From Clostridiales bacterium (GTDB taxonomy: Bacteria; Bacillota; Clostridia; Saccharofermentanales; Saccharofermentanaceae): a DNA stretch of 58,575 bases. Positions 53,961-58,575 of this stretch are shown here, in pieces. Made by a program: the position numbers and the translations under genes. The notes below the pieces were generated by a model, which saw only the letters and a list, made by a program, of their open reading frames with translations, did not search any database and had not been told where the DNA came from. How positions within the stretch are numbered: position 1 is the first letter of the stretch; each line of letters begins with the position of its first letter. The stretch lies in assembly GCA_017620475.1 (NCBI GenBank), contig JAFZQI010000010.1, positions 1 through 58,575 of the forward strand, written 5' to 3'.

Positions 53961-55499
53961 GTGAGGAAGAGATTATTAGCTTTTACAATATCTATGTTGT
54001 TAACTTTGGTATGTGTTATACCCACTGTTTTGTTTGCCGAAGAAGAAGAAGTAATTGTAGAGGCACCCGCCTCTGCTTCGTATAGTGAATTACCCAACAT
54101 TGGAAGTGAAATTGGCAATGGATCGGTTGTGGTGCTTTCTTGGGCAACTGTCGATTCGGTTGACGGGTATGAGTTATTCCGTAGCGAGAGAGAATCCGAA
54201 AACTCTTCTTTTACAGCCTACACGTTTTTAGCAAGTGTACAAGGCGTTGAAACATATACAGATGACACTACGATTAGTTACAAGTATTACAAGTATCAAG
54301 TACGTGCGTATCGGGAAGTCAACGGAGTTGTGTACTACAGTGATTTTACCGACATTCTTGGGACAATACATACTATCGGAACTCTTAAAGAAATGAAATA
54401 CTTTTACGCAGAGCCCAAGAGCGGCGTTACGATGCGGTTATCCTGGGAGCCGTTTCCCGGAAGCACTTACTATAAGATTGTAATGAAAACTGACGGTTCA
54501 GACACTTATTCTGTGGTGAAGACTTGTCAAGGCAACCAGACAAACACTTCCGTTACAGGACTAACAGCAGGTACTAAATACTATTTCAGGATTCAAGCTT
54601 TTCGCCGAGAATCATTGCATCTATTTTATATTGGAAAATCTGTTGAGATCGAAGCCGTAGCCATTGCGACGCCTTCTCTGGATGCTCATATATCGGATAA
54701 AGGGGAGGTTACGGTCGCTTGGTCGAAGGCTTCCCGAACGGACGGGTATGAGATCTATAGAAGTGAGAGTGAGAATGGTCCTTACCAGTATATTCAAAGC
54801 GTGCAGAATGTTTTGACTTATCAGGACAAATCTGCAGAAACCGGAAAGACATATTATTACAAGGTAAGAGCGTACAAAGAAATCGACGGGAAAGTGTATT
54901 ATGGCGGTTACAGTGAAGCGGCCAAGCCAATGAAGGCCAAGTATGAAGGGTTAAAAGTGTCCCCGAAGAGCGGAGTCACCATGAACCTTTCCTGGACGAC
55001 GGTTCCGGGAGCCGGATCCTATGAGATATGGCACCGTACCGATAATTCGGAATACGAATACATTAAGACGGCCGGAAGAAGCCAGACAAGTACTTCCCAT
55101 ACGGGACTAAAAGCCGGAACCATGCATTACTACAAGCTTGTTATCAAAGACACGGATGGAAATTACCTTTCGGAATCCACGGAGGTCTGTGCGGTAACGC
55201 TCGCGACACCATCGATAACGGATGTTTATATAGAGTGGAGCAAAGGATATGAACAGCTGACATGGAGCAAGGCAAGCGGTGCCGACGGATACAACATCTA
55301 CCTATGTGTAGGGGACGAAAATGGCACGTTCCAGTATCTCGTAAGTGTAGTTGGGGCGGAGAGCTATAAACATAAAGCTTTAAATGCTGAGAATTACTAT
55401 AAGATAAGAGCCTACAAGAAGGTGGACGGAAAGGTCTATTATGGCGGATACAGCGAGGCAAAAGGCGCGTATGAATTCGAATACTTCCATCCCGGCTGA
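53961..55499 (+). CDS. secreted protein with about five fibronectin type III-like repeats
   Basis: A 512-residue secreted protein. Signal peptide residues 1-26 (ending PTVLFA). Five FN3-like modules follow, with repeats such as SWATVDSVDGYELFRSE, LSWEPFPGSTYYKIVMK, AWSKASRTDGYEIYRSE, LSWTTVPGAGSYEIWHR and TWSKASGADGYNIYL, each ending in a YYYKVRAYKEIDGKVYYGGYSE-type strand. Such modules mediate adhesion or spacing in surface proteins. The GTG start is preceded by AGGAGGAGGTGA. The N-terminal half is AT-rich, unlike the rest of the window. No sorting signal or enzyme domain was seen, so it may be truncated or freely secreted. Confidence 0.82.
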   Translation: MRKRLLAFTISMLLTLVCVIPTVLFAEEEEVIVEAPASASYSELPNIGSEIGNGSVVVLSWATVDSVDGYELFRSERESENSSFTAYTFLASVQGVETYTDDTTISYKYYKYQVRAYREVNGVVYYSDFTDILGTIHTIGTLKEMKYFYAEPKSGVTMRLSWEPFPGSTYYKIVMKTDGSDTYSVVKTCQGNQTNTSVTGLTAGTKYYFRIQAFRRESLHLFYIGKSVEIEAVAIATPSLDAHISDKGEVTVAWSKASRTDGYEIYRSESENGPYQYIQSVQNVLTYQDKSAETGKTYYYKVRAYKEIDGKVYYGGYSEAAKPMKAKYEGLKVSPKSGVTMNLSWTTVPGAGSYEIWHRTDNSEYEYIKTAGRSQTSTSHTGLKAGTMHYYKLVIKDTDGNYLSESTEVCAVTLATPSITDVYIEWSKGYEQLTWSKASGADGYNIYLCVGDENGTFQYLVSVVGAESYKHKALNAENYYKIRAYKKVDGKVYYGGYSEAKGAYEFEYFHPG

Positions 55500-55527
55500 T
55501 AGGGATCGATTCTGAACAGGCAACAGT

Positions 55528-55575
55528 AAAAAAGGACTGTCCCGAGGATATGTATCCTTGGGACAGTCCTTTTTC
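55528..55575 (+). terminator. terminator of FN3 gene
   Basis: AAGGACTGTCCC pairs with GGGACAGTCCTT, with a loop containing GAGGATATGTATCCTT that is itself self-complementary, followed by TTTTTC. Confidence 0.9.
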
Positions 55576-55640
55576 TGTTCGTTCGACAGGGCTTCTCTGA
55601 CGGAAACTACTTCTACTTATGTGTAAATTCAGAAATGCAT

Positions 55641-55679
55641 AAAACAAGAGAGGCTGTCTTCATGAGACAGCCTCTCTTG
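55641..55679 (-). terminator. terminator of tRNA-Met/tRNA-Glu
   Basis: On the minus strand GAGAGGCTGTC pairs with GACAGCCTCTC around TCATGAA, then TTGTTTT. Confidence 0.85.
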
Positions 55680-55680
55680 A

Positions 55681-55755
55681 TGGTGACCCGTAGGAGAATC
55701 GAACTCCTGTCTACGCCGTGAAAGGGCGTTGTCTTAGCCGCTTGACCAACGGGCC
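55681..55755 (-). tRNA. tRNA-Glu (anticodon TTC)
   Basis: 75 bases with encoded CCA. Acceptor GGCCCGT pairs with ACGGGTC-type strand. The anticodon loop is CTTTCAC, giving TTC. T-loop GTTCGATTC is normal. Confidence 0.97.
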
Positions 55756-55762
55756 AAGGAAA

Positions 55763-55839
55763 TGGTAGCGGCAGTGGGATTTGAACCTACGACCTGCCGG
55801 GTATGAACCGGACGCTCTGGCCAACTGAGCTATGCCGCC
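55763..55839 (-). tRNA. tRNA-Met (anticodon CAT, elongator type)
   Basis: 77 bases with encoded CCA. Acceptor GGCGGCA pairs with TGCCGCT-like strand. The anticodon loop TTCATAC gives CAT. The pattern AGCTCAGTTGGCCAGAGC is typical of elongator Met; Ile2 (lysidine) cannot be fully excluded. It precedes tRNA-Glu by 7 bases on one transcript. Confidence 0.92.
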
Positions 55840-55868
55840 ATATTCCTCGCGTTTTTTGACGCCATTAA

Positions 55869-55897
55869 ATCTTATCAGCAGAAGTGCCCGATGTCAA
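55869..55897 (-). promoter_or_regulatory. tRNA-Met/Glu promoter overlapping a stop codon
   Basis: On the minus strand TTGACA at 55897-55892, 17-base spacer, TAAGAT at 55874-55869. The TGA stop of the lipoprotein gene lies inside the -35 hexamer. Confidence 0.8.
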
Positions 55898-56868
55898 GCA
55901 TTTCCTGTCCATTTGGAAAAATCAGTCTGTAGAAATTCCTGAAGCGGGACTTCATAGCCGAAATACCGAAGCCACCCTTCCATCCAGGCCAGTTCTTTTT
56001 CCGGCGAAGCATCTTCGGAAAAGGAGAAAGACAGGGAGATCTCATAGTATTTCTTTTCGTCCCGATCGTAGTTATAGACGGTGCATTGAAGCCTTCTCTT
56101 AAGGCTTTGCGGCAAGACGGTATAGACCATCTCATAGCGCGTCTCTTCGCCGATCTTATTCCATTTGTGATAGCTGTCGCCTTCCCCTTCCATTCCGGTC
56201 ATGACCCATTCATGAGTATCGTCGAGCCATTCCTGTGCGGCGGGATCTCCGTTATATAGAAAAGACCCGTCCTCGAACTCGATATACCGGACGCCGGCAT
56301 AAAGATCCGGGGAATCTTCGGAAATCGCGTCCGCCTCTTCGCTGAAACTGTCAAATACTGTTCTTTCCGACTGCCAGGCAAGGTGGTTGTGTGAATCATT
56401 TGTCCTATGCAGCCGGCTTTTTCCGGCGATCAGAAAGGGGAGCTTCGTCTCCGTGATAAGAAGATACATCTTCTGAAGGACCGTGGCTTCGTCCGGGAGA
56501 TTACACTCCGGGAATTTCGGCACGTCCGTCATCTCCGGGGCGATCTGTGCGGAGGCCATTTTATTGAACGGGTCGCCTTTTTCGCCATAGTGGTCCAGAA
56601 AGGCATCGATCAGATCCACAAGCGGGTTTTCCCGCTGAAGCATCGGATCCGGATCGGAAGAGGTCTCCGGTTCCCCGCTTTCTCCGGATCCGCCGCTGCT
56701 TTCCTGGCTGGTGTCTTCGGACGTGGAGACATCCTGACCGCTCATGGTTTCAGACGCACTTTGTTCCGAGGACAAGAAGGCAGAGGAATCGGATATCGTC
56801 CCTTTTCCTTCGCAGGAAGAAAAAAGGAACATGAGAGCCAGATTCAGTACCAAAAGGCGTTTTCGCAT
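55894..56868 (-). CDS. lipoprotein of unknown function
   Basis: A 324-residue lipoprotein. Signal peptide with a lipobox FSSCEG near residue 20, a Ser/Glu-rich linker (about 25-75), then a globular domain with DLIDAFLDHYGEKGDPFNKMA, RYIEFEDGSFLYNGDPAAQEWL and EKELAWMEGWLRYFGYEV. No known family recognised. The GAGGAGGGG ribosome site fixes the start. Its stop overlaps the -35 of the tRNA promoter. Confidence 0.7.
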   Translation of the reverse strand: MRKRLLVLNLALMFLFSSCEGKGTISDSSAFLSSEQSASETMSGQDVSTSEDTSQESSGGSGESGEPETSSDPDPMLQRENPLVDLIDAFLDHYGEKGDPFNKMASAQIAPEMTDVPKFPECNLPDEATVLQKMYLLITETKLPFLIAGKSRLHRTNDSHNHLAWQSERTVFDSFSEEADAISEDSPDLYAGVRYIEFEDGSFLYNGDPAAQEWLDDTHEWVMTGMEGEGDSYHKWNKIGEETRYEMVYTVLPQSLKRRLQCTVYNYDRDEKKYYEISLSFSFSEDASPEKELAWMEGWLRYFGYEVPLQEFLQTDFSKWTGNA

Positions 56869-56961
56869 TTCTTTCCCCTCCTCGTCTTCGGGAAAAGCCC
56901 CGACTGACATTCTAGAGTATTTACAGGATATATCGATTGTCCCCTATCGTCAAATCCGGGC

Positions 56962-57000
56962 AAAAAGAAACCGCCGCGATCCGTAACGGATCCGCGGCGG
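56962..57000 (-). terminator. terminator of rplJ-rplL
   Basis: On the minus strand CCGCCGCGGATCC pairs with GGATCGCGGCGG around GTTAC, then TTTCTTTTT. Confidence 0.9.
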
Positions 57001-57035
57001 GTATCTTTTCAATACGGTTTACACGTAAGGTAAGA

Positions 57036-57416
57036 TTACTTGATCTCAACCTCAGCGCCAGCTTCCTGAAGCTTAGCCGCAGCGGCATCCGCCTCTTCCT
57101 TGGAAACGTTCTCTTTAACCGGCTTCGGAGCGGTATCAACGAGTTCCTTTGCTTCCTTCAGGCCGAGACCTGTGAGTTCACGAACAACCTTGATAACAGC
57201 GATCTTCTGAGCACCGGCACTCTTGAGGTTAACGGTGAACTCAGTCTGAGCAGCAGCAGCGGCACCAGCGTCACCACCGGCAGCAGGAGCAGCAACTGCA
57301 ACAGCAGCTGCGGATACGCCAAATTCTTCTTCGATACCCTTCTCGAGCTCGAACAGTTCCATTACGGACAGTGTCTTGATCTCTTCGAGAAGCTTAGTAA
57401 TTTTTTCACTAGCCAT
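57036..57416 (-). CDS. rplL: 50S ribosomal protein L7/L12
   Basis: Stalk protein that recruits translation factors. The 126-residue protein has the N-terminal helix domain, an Ala-rich hinge ([23 protein letters not shown]) and the C-terminal domain with [24 protein letters not shown]. It ends an rplJ-rplL operon with a strong terminator. Confidence 0.98.
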   Translation of the reverse strand: MASEKITKLLEEIKTLSVMELFELEKGIEEEFGVSAAAVAVAAPAAGGDAGAAAAAQTEFTVNLKSAGAQKIAVIKVVRELTGLGLKEAKELVDTAPKPVKENVSKEEADAAAAKLQEAGAEVEIK

Positions 57417-57514
57417 GATATTTTTCCTCCATTTGTTTTTTTCTTCATCGCCTTACGGCTTAACTAGTAATTTGCCGGAATCTGATCCCTGACGGATCAT
57501 CCCGACGGATGAGA

Positions 57515-58177
57515 TTACTCAGCAGGTGTTTCTGTAGCTTCAGCAGCAACAGCTACCGGCTCTTCTGCCGGAGCAGCCTCTTCTGCCGGAGCAGCTTCCT
57601 CTGCCGGAGCGGCTGCTTCTTCAGCAGGTGCTTCTGCAGCAGGTGCTTCTTCCGCCGGAGCCTCAGCAGCTACGCCACCTTCAGACTCGAGCTTTTCGGC
57701 AACGGCCTTGGTGAGCATAGCCAGCTTGGTAACAGGGAAGAGCAACCCATAGACGATCTGGCTGAGCAGTACTTCCTTGGACGGAACAGCTGCAAGAGCT
57801 TCGACCTCTGCGACAGTTGCGACTTTGCCTTCGATGATACCGCCCTTGATGTCGAGCTTCTCGAAATCATCAGCAAACTTCTTGGCTACCTTTGCCGGCG
57901 CCATCATGTCTTCCTTGGAATAAGCCACAGCAGTCGGGCCCTTGAACATTTCGTCCAGACCTTCGATACCGAGCTCCTTGAAGACAAGATTCAGAGTCGT
58001 GTTCTTAACGACTTTGTACACAACACCGTTCTTGCGCATTTCATTACGAAGTTTGGTGTCCTGCTCAACAGTCAGACCACGAGCATCAACGAAAGTGAAG
58101 GAAAGAGCGTCCTTGTAATCTGCAACGAGATCCGCAACGATCTTCTTCTTCGCTTCCAAAATCTTTTCACTTGGCAT
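57515..58177 (-). CDS. rplJ: 50S ribosomal protein L10 with Ala/Glu/Pro-rich tail
   Basis: Stalk base protein anchoring L7/L12. Residues 1-165 match L10 (VKNTTLNLVFKELG, LFPVTKLAMLTKAVAEKLE). Residues 168-220 form a 53-residue tail built from units such as APAEEA, not seen in typical L10. The tail is encoded by a repeated codon pattern in the DNA. Its start has a good ribosome site and lies behind an L10-type leader. Confidence 0.95.
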   Translation of the reverse strand: MPSEKILEAKKKIVADLVADYKDALSFTFVDARGLTVEQDTKLRNEMRKNGVVYKVVKNTTLNLVFKELGIEGLDEMFKGPTAVAYSKEDMMAPAKVAKKFADDFEKLDIKGGIIEGKVATVAEVEALAAVPSKEVLLSQIVYGLLFPVTKLAMLTKAVAEKLESEGGVAAEAPAEEAPAAEAPAEEAAAPAEEAAPAEEAAPAEEPVAVAAEATETPAE

Positions 58178-58400
58178 GATCTTTTTACCTCCTTATATTG
58201 ATTACTAAAATACCCCACGCTGTTTCGCGAGGGGTATCAAAGTACTCAATACGGTTGATTCCTCACCTCGGCGGGACGACTTAACGTTTACGATCGCTCT
58301 CCCGCTGTCTTCAGCAGTGGATATTTTATTAAGTTAGGATATCCATCCCGAAAAGCACTTTCCGGGTGGGGAGTGGATACGCCCCCTGAACGTTCTTGTT
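58178..58400 (-). promoter_or_regulatory. L10 leader of rplJ-rplL
   Basis: The region between rplA and rplJ can fold: CCCGGAAAG pairs with CTTTTCGGG near 58349, a central GCGATCG segment, and a terminator-type hairpin at 58207-58237 (ACCCCTCG with CGTGGGGT and a T run). This agrees with an L10-leader attenuator by which L10 represses its own operon. Confidence 0.7.
58349..58359 (+). repeat. CGAAAAGCACT word in the L10 leader hairpin
   Basis: One 11-base copy lies inside the CCCGGAAAG/CTTTTCGGG hairpin, about 45 bases after the rplA stop. Confidence 0.65.
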
Positions 58401-58402
58401 CC

Positions 58403-58575
58403 TTACAGCTTTGCAGGGTTCACACGGATACCGGGACCCATGGTGGAGCAGATGGAAACGTTCTTCAGATACTGACCCTTAGCAGCGGACGGCTTCGCCT
58501 TGATGATCGCATCCATGATGGTCTTGAAGTTCTCTTCGAGCTTCTCCTGACCAAAGGAAACCTTACCGATCGGGC
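58403..58575 (-). CDS. rplA: 50S ribosomal protein L1 (5' part outside window)
   Basis: C-terminal end of L1, about 57 codons. Recognised from [34 protein letters not shown] and [14 protein letters not shown] before the stop. It lies directly upstream of the L10 leader, the expected rplKA-rplJL order. Confidence 0.95.
   Translation of the reverse strand, partial: PIGKVSFGQEKLEENFKTIMDAIIKAKPSAAKGQYLKNVSICSTMGPGIRVNPAKL

Noticed and set aside
57560..57670. Repeated codon pattern in the L10 tail as a possible CRISPR or VNTR
   Set aside because: The unit is short, in-frame with APAEEA and belongs to the tail of L10; no spacers.

Overview
The window looks like part of the chromosome of a low-oxygen, plant-polymer-using Clostridia-type Firmicute with roughly 50% GC. 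Evidence: strong AGGAGG ribosome sites, TTGACA/TATAAT promoters with 17-base spacers, single-chain glycyl-tRNA synthetase, a yicC-remA-gmk-rpoZ block, a Crh-like HPr, FabK as enoyl reductase, AraC-controlled CUT1 sugar import, many lipoproteins and a GH9 cellulase-type lipoprotein. A gut or rumen relative of Saccharofermentans/Oscillospirales is plausible, but that is inference. Most genes lie on the minus strand. The plus strand carries only a radical-SAM gene, an araC gene, a yesL-type gene, tRNA-Gly and an FN3 protein. No phage, transposase or CRISPR array was seen.

Layout. 1-3230: glyS (cut by the window edge), rpoZ, gmk, remA, yicC. 3310-6830: phosphoesterase, polyprenyl-phosphate-type GT2, polytopic GT87-like membrane protein. 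6896-9133: uvrC and a Crh-like HPr under one promoter. 9214-12595: rimI, tsaB, tsaE, amidohydrolase. 12715-17581: two large paralogous lipoproteins with solute-binding C-terminal domains. 17695-18753: rplM-rpsI. 18875-20370: PadR regulator and a NapH-like 4Fe-4S membrane protein with palindromic operators. 20409-24352: MFS carrier, HAD-GNAT fusion, purF. 24372-31642: radical SAM, AraC regulator, sugar ABC importer, YesL-like protein, anchored protein of unknown role. 31962-37523: fabH-fabK-fabD-fabG-fabF-fabZ with a FabT-like operator in its promoter. 37543-37700: tRNA-Gly. 37731-41890: four-gene group (GNAT-nitroreductase fusion, HisA, HEAT-like, zinc-ribbon protein). 42052-43927: PASTA lipoprotein, tRNA-Cys, transglutaminase-like protein. 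44044-47234: cobalamin-riboswitch-controlled B12 importer. 47315-53383: lipoprotein, HD-GYP sensor, GH9 enzyme. 53961-55575: FN3 protein. 55641-56868: tRNA-Glu, tRNA-Met, lipoprotein. 56962-58575: rplL, rplJ, L10 leader, rplA (cut by the edge).

The most unexpected signal is a short DNA word, CGAAAAGCACT (core AAAAGCACT). By eye the 9-base core occurs 14 times on the two strands, where about 0.5 would be expected by chance. About half of the copies lie at or just after stop codons, some as inverted pairs that can form hairpins, and two sit in a tandem in-frame insertion in tsaB. Such a word may be an uptake-like, Chi-like or 3'-end signal that has not been described for this lineage. Other points of interest are the two acetyltransferase fusions, overlap of promoters with upstream terminators, and the PadR operator cluster.
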